The position numbers and the translations under genes were made by a program. DNA of 16,138 nt, from assembly GCA_002502705.1 (NCBI GenBank), contig DAQB01000070.1, positions 936-17,073 of the forward strand. Direction: 5' to 3'. This document shows positions 7,581 through 15,011 of the stretch, one piece after another. Each line of letters starts with the position of its first letter. Position 1 is the first letter of the stretch. The notes under the pieces were generated by a model. It was not told the DNA's origin, did not search any database, and saw nothing but the letters and a program-made list of their open reading frames with translations. The DNA comes from Thermoplasmatales archaeon UBA582 (lineage in GTDB: Archaea > Thermoplasmatota > Thermoplasmata > Thermoplasmatales > Thermoplasmataceae).

Positions 7581-8882
7581 TCACTCCAACGCACTCAAAG
7601 CATCTGGTTTTAATTCCGCTTGGAGCCTGGCAGGCATAAGCTGATTCTTAAAGACCCAGGTGTTATGGAATCCCCGTCTTTTGTTGCGATTTGCTCCTCG
7701 AAAGATTATTACTTCTATGCCATTTTTCTGACATATTTCGCATCCACACTTTTCCCAGGGCCTGCTTTCAAGGGTTCGTCTATATCTGTGCTCGAGATTC
7801 TCTTCGCCTTTCGAACTCCTTGTTAGGAGTTTGTCATATTCCATTACATTTGCCAAGGCTTCATCAACATCAATTTCTCCTCTAGAATAGCTGATAAGTG
7901 ATTCATACGCCCGCTTTTCCAAGGTTTCCAGTGAAGATTGTGAAATGCCAAGTTCGGAAGTAGCCTTCAATAAATTTCTATTAGATGAGAAAGGTATTCT
8001 AATTGCCGAGTACCATTTACCGTCTGAGGAAAGATAATTCTGTCCGGACCTTAACCAAGCTTTCCTGAAGAAAGATGCGCTGTCGAAGCTCGTGACCCCT
8101 AACTTTTCAAACTCGTTAATATAACTTGGTCTTAGGACACCGAACAAGTGAAGATCCCTGTCCTCAAGCAACGGTTGTACTGATCTTAGTATTTTGAGTA
8201 ACTCACCGTTATTATATTGGACCAGCGACCCCAGCGCCACATAGTCATATCCCTGGGATATGAGCTTTTCAACACTGTCAGCATAAGTTTCAGGACTGTA
8301 ACCCTGGGCTGCCCCTATAGGCCTGAATTTTAATTTTTTTTCCTTTACTATGCTTATGAATTCTTCAGAATTCCGTAACGTAATCTGCCTCCTTCTTTCC
8401 CTTTCACTTTCTGGCAGTTCCTTGTAGGTTCTTTTTCCATTTTCCTTTACCTGTAAGAATTTTATGGCCATATGGTCCGGACTAACTCCAAAATCAAACT
8501 TCAGACTAGAGTAAAGAGAAGCGGTCTTCTCTGGCGAATACTCAGGAGGTGGCTCGTACTCTGTGACGTAGCTGAAGGCGCCACAATCGCCCATTATTTT
8601 TATTCTGGAATATTTTGGTATTTTTAGATACTCTTTTACAGATGATATTCCCCTGATCGTTCGCATTCCATTACCGTTTGTCCCCAATTTGAGTTTAGAC
8701 TCAAAGTTGCTTAAGCTGAACAGGATCCCATCGTAAACTGGCTTTTTAGAGTATATCTGGTGAGCATAGACATCATTTTTGTACGAATTATTTACATGAC
8801 CGGGTGAAAATTCGTCATTGACGAATTCAAAATTGGGATCAACCCTGTCTTCCCAGTCTGGAAGGAAAAATTTCATAGTCAT
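7581..8882 (-). CDS. dpdA: DpdA-type DNA 7-deazaguanine transglycosylase
   Basis: The 433-aa protein is a TGT-superfamily enzyme of the DpdA branch, which exchanges guanine in DNA for a 7-deazaguanine such as preQ0. Visible features: GDCGAFSYV with the first catalytic aspartate D99, GAAQG (190-194), the nucleophile aspartate in VTSFDSAS (D267), and the zinc site C379-x-C381-x2-C384 with H406 in the tail IFRGANRNKRRGFHNTW, a DpdA hallmark. The GGL(A/S)VGE-type loop of tRNA enzymes is replaced by ALGSLVQYN, and there is no PUA domain, which argues against a tRNA archaeosine transglycosylase. It is the last gene of a four-gene operon with a nuclease and a helicase, 87 bp after the nuclease stop. 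The base donor must come from genes elsewhere. The start is ATG 8882; ATG 8876 is an alternative. Confidence 0.85.
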   Translation of the reverse strand: MTMKFFLPDWEDRVDPNFEFVNDEFSPGHVNNSYKNDVYAHQIYSKKPVYDGILFSLSNFESKLKLGTNGNGMRTIRGISSVKEYLKIPKYSRIKIMGDCGAFSYVTEYEPPPEYSPEKTASLYSSLKFDFGVSPDHMAIKFLQVKENGKRTYKELPESERERRRQITLRNSEEFISIVKEKKLKFRPIGAAQGYSPETYADSVEKLISQGYDYVALGSLVQYNNGELLKILRSVQPLLEDRDLHLFGVLRPSYINEFEKLGVTSFDSASFFRKAWLRSGQNYLSSDGKWYSAIRIPFSSNRNLLKATSELGISQSSLETLEKRAYESLISYSRGEIDVDEALANVMEYDKLLTRSSKGEENLEHRYRRTLESRPWEKCGCEICQKNGIEVIIFRGANRNKRRGFHNTWVFKNQLMPARLQAELKPDALSALE

Positions 8883-8905
8883 TTAAATGTCATTCCCAGA
8901 ATACA

Positions 8906-8919
8906 CTATTTGTATATGA
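8906..8919 (-). promoter_or_regulatory. Possible TATA element for dpdA
   Basis: The minus strand reads CATATACAAATAG about 30 nt upstream of the dpdA ATG, inside the 87-bp gap after the nuclease gene. There is no ribosome site before dpdA, so leaderless transcription from here is plausible in addition to read-through from the operon. The match is weak. Confidence 0.3.
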
Positions 8920-8969
8920 GCTCTAGCTTGAACATTAATAGTTTATGGGAGCAAAGCAGTTGTTCAAGG

Positions 8970-10172
8970 TCATTCTGTTATCCTTGGTGGCCTCTTATCA
9001 CTTGACTTTGGGCAGAATGTTTTAAAGTCGCAGATTGTGCAGGTCTCATCCCTTGGCAACATTTTCCAAGTTTCAAGAATTTTCTTACCTCTCATTTCAT
9101 CAATAACAGAATTTTCTATCTCAGAAACCGCCCCATCCATGCTCCTTAGGCTCTGGTCTATGTTTTGCTTATTGACTTGTATTATTCTAATAGATCTGTT
9201 AATCATCGACTCAGGAGATAATTGAAGTGAATGAGTTGCTCCATTCCAAGCTTTAAGTGATGCCAAGTCTTGACTGTTGAGTTTGAGATCATCAGTTGAA
9301 TTACCCTGTTGAGACAAGACAAGCCTTTGTAATTTTTTAAGGTCGCTCTCTGATGGTACCAATTCATTAAGGTAGAAAATTATGGCTACTCGAACTCTGT
9401 TAGATTCTAATTGCTTTTCTCTTAGCCAAGCATACGTCATGACCTGGTCGTAGTGGTGATTCCACTCCGCATCTGAGGGTTTTGGTCTGGCCATACCTTT
9501 GTAGTCTATTATGATGTCAAACTCATTTTGCGCAGCTTCTTGCAGTAATTCCTCACCGAATTTTTCCTCTCTTATTTTTTTTAAAATTAAATTATCAGGT
9601 CCAGCACTAGCAACCTTAACTGAGGCCAGAACATCAACAATGCCGGTTATTCCATAATGCCTAGAGCGACTTATGCTCTCAGAATAGTTCGGCATAGGTC
9701 GGGTCCCCTTCAGTTTAACTTCAGCCTCTGAAATCAGGGGGAAAAGATGTGGTGCCCAAACCTCTAAAGTTCTTTCCACTCTTTTACTTGCTATCAATTT
9801 ATGTGGGTGATTTTCGTCGGGACAGCCACCCAATTTTTCATTGGGTTCGTCATATGGACAAAATATGTTCGGAGGTGGTCTTACACCTCCTGCTGCAAGG
9901 CGTTTATATACTGTCATTTCTATATCACGTATTCTAGATGCCCAATCTAAAGGTAATACACGATAATTTGGATTTTTCTTCCACCTCAGATAAGCTTCCT
10001 CAAGAGATCCATGTATAAATTGCCCAAACCACAATTGTACTGGTCTGGCTGGAGGAAGTTCTCCCTTGTTCTGCAAACGATACTGGAGACCGCAGGAATG
10101 ATATGAGAGAATATCTCCAGTTATGCTATATTCCGGGATTATATACGGTCTTTTTTTTATTTTCATTTCCAT
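8970..10172 (-). CDS. Cas4/AddB-like PD-(D/E)XK nuclease with a predicted Fe-S cluster
   Basis: The 400-aa protein has the RecB-family nuclease layout. H54 (FGQFIHGSLEEAY), an acidic position E149/E151, D180 (GIVDVL), D223 and K225 (IIIDYKG) and Q243 (YDQVMTYAWL) form the metal-dependent active site. Four cysteines, C27 (SYHSCGLQYR) near the N-terminus and C378, C381, C387 (CTICDFKTFC) at the C-terminus, bracket the domain as in Cas4 and AddB and should hold a 4Fe-4S cluster. These enzymes degrade or resect DNA, usually from ends. Here it follows a UvrD-like helicase by 9 nt with a GAGGTGA ribosome site, so the two probably form an AddAB-like helicase-nuclease. No cas genes or CRISPR array are present, so it should not be called cas4. 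All key residues are intact. Confidence 0.87.
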   Translation of the reverse strand: MEMKIKKRPYIIPEYSITGDILSYHSCGLQYRLQNKGELPPARPVQLWFGQFIHGSLEEAYLRWKKNPNYRVLPLDWASRIRDIEMTVYKRLAAGGVRPPPNIFCPYDEPNEKLGGCPDENHPHKLIASKRVERTLEVWAPHLFPLISEAEVKLKGTRPMPNYSESISRSRHYGITGIVDVLASVKVASAGPDNLILKKIREEKFGEELLQEAAQNEFDIIIDYKGMARPKPSDAEWNHHYDQVMTYAWLREKQLESNRVRVAIIFYLNELVPSESDLKKLQRLVLSQQGNSTDDLKLNSQDLASLKAWNGATHSLQLSPESMINRSIRIIQVNKQNIDQSLRSMDGAVSEIENSVIDEMRGKKILETWKMLPRDETCTICDFKTFCPKSSDKRPPRITE

Positions 10173-10181
10173 TCTTTCACC

Positions 10182-12518
10182 TCAGATGAGTTTAACATTT
10201 TTTGATAGCTGTCCCCATTCGTTATTAGAATCTCTTGTCCAGCCGGTTGCTACGTTTTTAACTTTACCATTAATGCTAGCACTTAGTCCAACTAGAACAA
10301 GGCAATCTTGTGGCCTACTATAAGCGACAAAATAATCACGATAAAGATCATTGAAATCTCTGTCAATAGGTTTGACTGATGACTTTCCAAGTGGGGAATA
10401 ATTCAATATAAAATCCTCAAGGGCACTTGTGCTTCCAACCTTTTCAGGAAAACGCTTGAAGGCTTGTTTCCAATGGTTTATGGCAAAGTCAGAACCGACA
10501 TCCACAATCACCATAGGAAACTCAAGCCCCTTGGATTGATGTATGGATAACACGTTAATTCTATCAGATGGGACAGTCTCAAGAAGGTCTTCATTTATCT
10601 CAACAGAATTCGTGGCTATTGGTACCATGATATCCCATATTATGTCTTTTATGGATAGTTCTCTTAATTTATCTTTTCCCTGACCGAGATTTATTATGCC
10701 GGACAAAGGCTCTATCATTGCACTTTGCTCCACCGCACGAGTTATTAGCTCAAGATAGGCAAGCCCAATGAGGTCATTGTGGAGATCAGGCATCCAACCT
10801 ACTAAATCGTATATTAACTTATTTAGATGAACTACGGCTTTTTTTGATTTTCCGTTATTCAAAATAAAGTCCCTTGATTCTTGCACATAATCCTGCAAAG
10901 TTCTACTATTTGCTAACTTGTGCTTATTATCATTCAAAAATTTATTAGCCGCAATCTCCCATTCATTAAAAGTATACTGTACTTCACGCGGGAGGTTGAC
11001 AATGGATTCTTGGATAGATTTATCGCCATCGATAATCATCAATATTAACCCAAGCAATTCTTTAATTGCTGGTTCTGTGGAAATATCTCTTCCTCTAGGG
11101 TTGAATAGTTTTAAAGGTCTGGCGATATCGTTCAATTGATTGCTGAGGAGGAGTGGTAATCGTTCTTTCCCGCTGCTTGCATATTCCCGAGGAGAATGCA
11201 TCAAAACTGCTAAATCTGCGGCCGAGCCAGCATTAGCATTTAACGAGATTTTATCACCATTATTTAATGTAAAACCCCCTTCATTGACAATTTTCTCTAT
11301 AAATCCCGAAACTGCGCTGACTAGATCGCTTATATTATCCCTAAAAATACCAAGTACTGGCAAACCACTTTTATTTTTTCCATTTGGGGGTGAAATTTTG
11401 GGTTTTCCTGGGACTCTGGAAGCTTGGTACTTAGAGTCCAAGCCTACAAAGGCATTGACAAAATCTATTATTTCCAAAGTTGATCTATAGTTTGTGTAAA
11501 GATTAATGGATTTTGCATCAACATTAGCGCAGGATTTGAATCTTGAAACGAAATTTCTAAAAAGTTCTACTGTTGCGCCCCTAAACCTGTATAATGATTG
11601 GTCGTCATCGCCAACAACTACTATGCTTCCTCCATTTTCTACGGCACTCTTCCCCATCCTGAAATATATACTTTCCTGCAAAAGATTTGTATCTTGATAT
11701 TCATCTATCATTATGAATTTTAAATTAGATAAAAAATCCCTAAGGTAACCATTCCTTAGTTTTTCATCAAAGATCGTTTCAAGCTTCCCATAGTCCAGCA
11801 AATTTCGACGGTCAAGTTCTGAGAAATAAGCATTTAACGCTTCTGTTAGTCTTAAAATTCCCTTATTTTGGCTGGCATCCTGTTCAAGTTTTTTTAAATC
11901 CACCATGTTTGTGTACACTTGGTCTTTGATCGTCAACAAAAGCTCAGCCTTTTGGCGAGCATTTAGAGAGCCGGCCCCCTCTCCACTTAATGATTTGAGA
12001 AGATCCTCCAAGGAGGTGCTGTTGTGCCTTCCATTGTCAAATAACCCGAATCTTAGCATGATCGAAGTTGATACAAATTTTTCTATAACAACTGGTTCAA
12101 TCTCTCCGGGAGACTTGTACTCTGCCATTATATCCTGCGCAAGGCTGTCGATTGTACCAACATATATTTTATTAAGGTCAATGGTAGACAGGAATTTTAT
12201 TGTATTTTCATCTTGAATTTGATTCAATAAGCTCTGTCTCAAATCATCGCCCCAACCCAAAACTCTGGACCGCAGTTCTTGGGCTGCCCTTCTGGTAAAA
12301 GTAGTTAGGACTATTTGTTCTGGTTTTTCACCATCCACAAAAATTAGCTTAAGGACTCTCAGGGCCATAACTGTTGTTTTTCCACTTCCTGGACCGGCAA
12401 TTATGTACAGTGATGTATTTTTATCCGATAATATTGCATCCCTCTGGCTTGTGTCTGACTTTAAGTCTTTGTCAAGCGTGTCCTCTGCAGTGGTTAAAAA
12501 CAAATCAATAGGTATCAA
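10182..12518 (-). CDS. UvrD/PcrA/Rep-like superfamily 1A DNA helicase
   Basis: The 778-aa protein carries all main SF1A motifs: Q-motif SQRDAIL (24-30), Walker A AGPGSGKTT (41-49), motif Ia TTFTRRAAQELRSR (72-85), GTIDSLAQDIM (121-131), Walker B FIMIDEYQDTN (268-278), motif III VVGDDDQSLYRFRGA (301-315), motif IV NLYTNYRST, motif V VLSIHQSKGLEFP and motif VI YFVAYSRPQDCLVL near the C-terminus. Such enzymes move 3' to 5' on single-stranded DNA and unwind duplexes. It has no fused nuclease domain; the nuclease is the next gene. Translation likely begins at TTG 12518, overlapping the upstream gene's TGA by 4 nt (TTGA), with GGTGAT as ribosome site. The operon context suggests it feeds DNA to the nuclease and works with DpdA in a modification-dependent defence. 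Confidence 0.9.
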   Translation of the reverse strand: MIPIDLFLTTAEDTLDKDLKSDTSQRDAILSDKNTSLYIIAGPGSGKTTVMALRVLKLIFVDGEKPEQIVLTTFTRRAAQELRSRVLGWGDDLRQSLLNQIQDENTIKFLSTIDLNKIYVGTIDSLAQDIMAEYKSPGEIEPVVIEKFVSTSIMLRFGLFDNGRHNSTSLEDLLKSLSGEGAGSLNARQKAELLLTIKDQVYTNMVDLKKLEQDASQNKGILRLTEALNAYFSELDRRNLLDYGKLETIFDEKLRNGYLRDFLSNLKFIMIDEYQDTNLLQESIYFRMGKSAVENGGSIVVVGDDDQSLYRFRGATVELFRNFVSRFKSCANVDAKSINLYTNYRSTLEIIDFVNAFVGLDSKYQASRVPGKPKISPPNGKNKSGLPVLGIFRDNISDLVSAVSGFIEKIVNEGGFTLNNGDKISLNANAGSAADLAVLMHSPREYASSGKERLPLLLSNQLNDIARPLKLFNPRGRDISTEPAIKELLGLILMIIDGDKSIQESIVNLPREVQYTFNEWEIAANKFLNDNKHKLANSRTLQDYVQESRDFILNNGKSKKAVVHLNKLIYDLVGWMPDLHNDLIGLAYLELITRAVEQSAMIEPLSGIINLGQGKDKLRELSIKDIIWDIMVPIATNSVEINEDLLETVPSDRINVLSIHQSKGLEFPMVIVDVGSDFAINHWKQAFKRFPEKVGSTSALEDFILNYSPLGKSSVKPIDRDFNDLYRDYFVAYSRPQDCLVLVGLSASINGKVKNVATGWTRDSNNEWGQLSKNVKLI

Positions 12519-12961
12519 GCACGATCACCAGAATTCGTAATTAGCCAAGTTTTAAACGTACTAACCCGTTTTATTATATCTCCCGTCAGAACTTTTATTG
12601 GAATATTATGCTTTTCTAAATTCTGTATATCAAGGGCTTGTATGTAAATCCGACCAAGATTGATAACTACTTCATTGTAAGAATTTTGATTTAAAAATTC
12701 ATCTAGTTGCTTTGTGACTGAGTTCCTCATTTCTTTTGCCCTTTTCACGGTCATTTTCTGGTCGTAGGGAGATATCTTTGTTTTGTGGTCTATAAGCCCG
12801 TATTTCGCAGATAAAATCAACACATCGATGGAGTTTAGATTCGTCTTCCTTAGCATTTTATAGTACGGACCATCGTACACCTCTATTGCTTCTGCTTCTG
12901 GAACTGAGCGCTTCGATTTTGAGCATGGAACAATCAATAATTTTTTTCCAAATGCAACCAT
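12515..12961 (-). CDS. DUF6884/YaaA-like protein, first gene of the Dpd-like operon
   Basis: The 148-aa protein has the pattern of the DUF6884/YaaA-like group: a first strand ending in LLIVPCSKSKR (C13-S-K-S-K17), EVYDGPYYKML (27-37), LILSAKYGLID (48-58) and SPYDQKM (64-70). YaaA itself is a peroxide-stress, DNA-associated protein in bacteria; the biochemical role of DUF6884 members is not established. The CS.(K/R)K strand recalls the CSARKPY-like strand in archaeosine synthase, which also handles 7-deazaguanine, so a role in tailoring the DNA base is conceivable but speculative. Its stop overlaps the helicase start, so it belongs to the same operon. The ATG at 12961 has only a T-rich stretch upstream, with no clear ribosome site or TATA box. 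Confidence 0.7.
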   Translation of the reverse strand: MVAFGKKLLIVPCSKSKRSVPEAEAIEVYDGPYYKMLRKTNLNSIDVLILSAKYGLIDHKTKISPYDQKMTVKRAKEMRNSVTKQLDEFLNQNSYNEVVINLGRIYIQALDIQNLEKHNIPIKVLTGDIIKRVSTFKTWLITNSGDRA

Positions 12962-13066
12962 AAAAAGACCTTAAGTACTGCCGAATCTCTTACAATCATT
13001 TCTTTGCAACAGATATGCCCGTTCAAACTGTCGGATTCTCAAAATTATTCTATCTCCAGTATATCC

Positions 13067-13252
13067 TCAATCTCTTTCAGCTTCCGTGCCATTATCGCTA
13101 TCTTTAGTTTCACTAGTGCTCTTTTCCTTGACATATACAGGACCATGATCCCATCCATACCTAGTAGTTTCTTTGGTAGTAACAGTCCTTCCTGGCCTCT
13201 TAGTCACAGTATACGCCCTTCTCGTCTTTCTCGGTCTGTTTCTTCTAGACAT
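13067..13252 (-). CDS. Small basic protein, 61 aa
   Basis: I do not recognise this protein. It is highly basic in its first half (MSRRNRPRKTRRAYTVTKRP) and threonine- and charge-rich later, with no membrane segment; it may be disordered or bind nucleic acid. Its ATG directly follows the TAA of the membrane protein with no gap, and a GAGGTGA ribosome site lies inside the end of that gene, so it is translationally linked to the preceding cassette. A second frame at its 3' end (13045-13134) encodes a peptide resembling the tail of the winged-helix regulator, so the end of this gene may have been altered by a rearrangement. Confidence 0.5.
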   Translation of the reverse strand: MSRRNRPRKTRRAYTVTKRPGRTVTTKETTRYGWDHGPVYVKEKSTSETKDSDNGTEAERD

Positions 13253-13462
13253 TTATTTACTCACCTCATTTATATTATTCCTCTCCCAGCTTATCCTTGC
13301 CTTTATTGCAGCAATCGCTGAAATAAAGGTCAGTCCCAGTATTACTAAACTTGAAATGAAACCAGGCTGACCTAGACTCTGTCTTAACGCAGTCATTATG
13401 CCAAATAGTACTATCACTGCGCCAAGGAATAGAATATTTATCGTAATGGGCAATGGATTCAA
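13253..13462 (-). CDS. Small membrane protein with two predicted transmembrane helices, 69 aa
   Basis: Two hydrophobic segments are clear: about residues 5-25 (ITINILFLGAVIVLFGIM) and 34-52 (FISSLVILGLTFISAIAA), joined by a short loop with RQSLGQPG and followed by a charged tail RISWERNNINEVSK. The start is TTG 13462, with GGTGA 9 nt upstream; this TTG overlaps the stop of a 23-codon micro-ORF (TTGA). It is downstream of the ATPase-HNH pair in the same operon. Small membrane partners of nuclease defence systems can act as membrane-damaging effectors or anchors, but no function is shown here. Confidence 0.62.
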   Translation of the reverse strand: MNPLPITINILFLGAVIVLFGIMTALRQSLGQPGFISSLVILGLTFISAIAAIKARISWERNNINEVSK

Positions 13463-13530
13463 CAGGGCGCATCACCTTTTTTATTCCACTTTATTGTCTG
13501 ATGATAGTTGCCCATAATTTTTTCTTTCAT
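13459..13530 (-). CDS. Micro-ORF of 23 codons linking the HNH gene and the membrane protein
   Basis: ATG at 13530 overlaps the HNH stop as ATGA, and its TGA at 13459-13461 overlaps the TTG start of the membrane gene. The peptide is MKEKIMGNYHQTIKWNKKGD followed by APC. The double overlap exactly fills the gap between two neighbouring genes, which suggests translational coupling rather than a functional peptide. No similarity is recognised. Confidence 0.4.
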   Translation of the reverse strand: MKEKIMGNYHQTIKWNKKGDAPC

Positions 13531-13934
13531 TTATTTCCCCTATTCCGAATACATTCATTATAGAATTTCTCAAATTCGCTTCTGCGTTTTAAAATAATTT
13601 TTCTTTTTTCTTCAATAATTTTGTCTATACGCTCTTCGAATGGCATACCTTTATATTTGTCGAAATTTGCCCTCGTCCTCATATTGTTGCAAATTTTGCA
13701 GGCCACTCTAAGGTTCCTTTTGTCATTCCTGTATTTTTGATCTTCTCCCGTTAGCTGCGTATAAGGAATAACATGTTCTCTTGTAAGTTGCATCCATTCT
13801 TCAAAGGAACCTCCACAATACTTGTGACAATAAATGCACGTATAGTTGTATTCCTCGAACAGCCTCCTGCTGTATCCCATTAGAGATGTGTCTTTTTCCC
13901 CTCTGCAATTAGATTGTTCTTCCTCTTTGTCCAT
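13527..13934 (-). CDS. HNH endonuclease, PtuB-like partner of the adjacent ATPase
   Basis: The 135-aa protein carries a zinc-ribbon HNH nuclease: C33-x2-C36 (YTCIYCHKYC), the catalytic histidine in REHVIPYT (H54), an asparagine in KRNLRVACK (N74), and C79-x2-C82 in CKICNNMRTRANF. HNH enzymes nick or cut DNA with a single metal ion. A charged helical tail (residues about 100-135, rich in E, K and R) follows. The gene begins one base before the end of the ATPase gene (TAATG overlap), so the two are translationally coupled. A AAA ATPase followed by a small HNH protein is the layout of Septu defence (PtuA-PtuB); the HNH here is shorter than typical PtuB, so 'Septu-like' is the safest label. Confidence 0.8.
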   Translation of the reverse strand: MDKEEEQSNCRGEKDTSLMGYSRRLFEEYNYTCIYCHKYCGGSFEEWMQLTREHVIPYTQLTGEDQKYRNDKRNLRVACKICNNMRTRANFDKYKGMPFEERIDKIIEEKRKIILKRRSEFEKFYNECIRNRGNK

Positions 13935-15004
13935 TACATTTCGCCTCTTTCCATAAAGGATATTAAATCGCTAACTTCATTGTCTTTGCTAATTTCCCTT
14001 ACATCACAGAATGCGGAGTCATTTCTCTTCTTGAATTGGATGAATTTTGCATCAGTATCTTGTTCCGGATATATATCAGATAGAAAGAGTGGTGAATGTG
14101 TTGTCATTATTATTTGAATTCGATTTTCCTTTACTGTAGTCAACATGATCTGCTTTAACTCCCTAATTGCTGAAGGGTGCAAATGTATTTCCGGCTCTTC
14201 TATAATTATTGATGAGCCTGGTGGAGCATACTCAAAGGTTATCAAAAGTATTAGCAGTTCTCTGAGCCCCTTCGAAATTAAATGGGAAGGTATCACACGA
14301 TTAAAGCCAGTGATTCCCATATTAACCATGACTCTTCCGTTTTCCAAAGACGTTTTAAGAGACTTAATCTCCCTTGCGATTCTCACGGCTTTTTCCATAA
14401 TAGAATTATATTTTTCAATTTGATTTAATTTCATTTCCAAGAGGGCATTGACAACATTATATTCTCCCGGTTTTTGGCCTGTGTTTCCCGGAGTGTTTTG
14501 TGGTATTTCTCTAACTTCGTTTAGGACGAATAGATTAAGTAGCGAGCTCAGAGAATTCGGGTTCAGGTAATGCGGAGAGACGGTAACAGGAAAAGCATTG
14601 CTGATAAATCCGCCACTGCTTAGATTTTTACCCAAGTTAAGCTTTAAAATCCCCTGCAATGGTCTGCCATTGAATATTAATTCAGATTCTAGTTCCAAAT
14701 AAGATGAATTTTGTCCGATTAAATCTTTTTTTAAAACGTCAGAAACTTGATAAAGTTTTTCTAATTCTATACCTGAAATATCAAATCTGGAATAGAAATC
14801 AGAGTTACCAGATGGGCTCGAATCTGTAATCGGATTAGAATTTGCATAAGTAGGATAAATTGGGCTGAGTGAATTTAAAATACCTTTTAAAAAATTTGAC
14901 TTACCAGACCCGTTTTCTCCAATCAAAACATTAAAATTTGATAGTTTAACATCGATGTTTTCTAAGTTCCTGAAATTTTGTATCTTGACCGTTTTAAATA
15001 TCAT
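13934..15004 (-). CDS. AAA (ABC/SMC-like) ATPase, PtuA-like
   Basis: The 356-aa protein is an ATP-binding protein of the RecF/SMC-like class. Walker A is NVLIGENGSGKSNFL (25-39), a signature-like segment is HLISKGLRELLILL, Walker B is SSIIIEEPEIHLHPSA and the H-loop is IIMTTHSPLFLS. It ends about 50 residues after the H-loop with no TOPRIM domain, so it is not an OLD-family nuclease. It is shorter than many PtuA proteins but keeps both halves of the ATPase. It lies 7 nt after the winged-helix gene and overlaps the HNH gene start. In Septu systems the ATPase senses infection and controls the nuclease; the same role is inferred here from layout alone. Confidence 0.82.
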   Translation of the reverse strand: MIFKTVKIQNFRNLENIDVKLSNFNVLIGENGSGKSNFLKGILNSLSPIYPTYANSNPITDSSPSGNSDFYSRFDISGIELEKLYQVSDVLKKDLIGQNSSYLELESELIFNGRPLQGILKLNLGKNLSSGGFISNAFPVTVSPHYLNPNSLSSLLNLFVLNEVREIPQNTPGNTGQKPGEYNVVNALLEMKLNQIEKYNSIMEKAVRIAREIKSLKTSLENGRVMVNMGITGFNRVIPSHLISKGLRELLILLITFEYAPPGSSIIIEEPEIHLHPSAIRELKQIMLTTVKENRIQIIMTTHSPLFLSDIYPEQDTDAKFIQFKKRNDSAFCDVREISKDNEVSDLISFMERGEM

Positions 15005-15011
15005 TTATCTT

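Noticed and set aside
7581..8882. Possible tRNA-guanine (archaeosine or queuosine) transglycosylase
   Set aside because: It lacks the PUA domain and the tRNA-enzyme glycine loop, has the DpdA-type C-terminal tail, and sits in an operon with a helicase and a nuclease.
8970..10172. A CRISPR Cas4
   Set aside because: The protein is about twice the usual Cas4 length, and no array or other cas genes are present. The Fe-S nuclease fold is shared by AddB and other families.
13275..13475. 66-aa minus-strand ORF starting at ATG 13475
   Set aside because: It overlaps the membrane-protein frame out of phase. The TTG frame has two clear hydrophobic helices, whereas this one has no recognisable features.
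13934..15004. OLD-family nuclease or Gabija GajA
   Set aside because: The protein ends shortly after the ATPase H-loop and has no TOPRIM domain. The UvrD helicase in the window is in a different gene set and is not adjacent.
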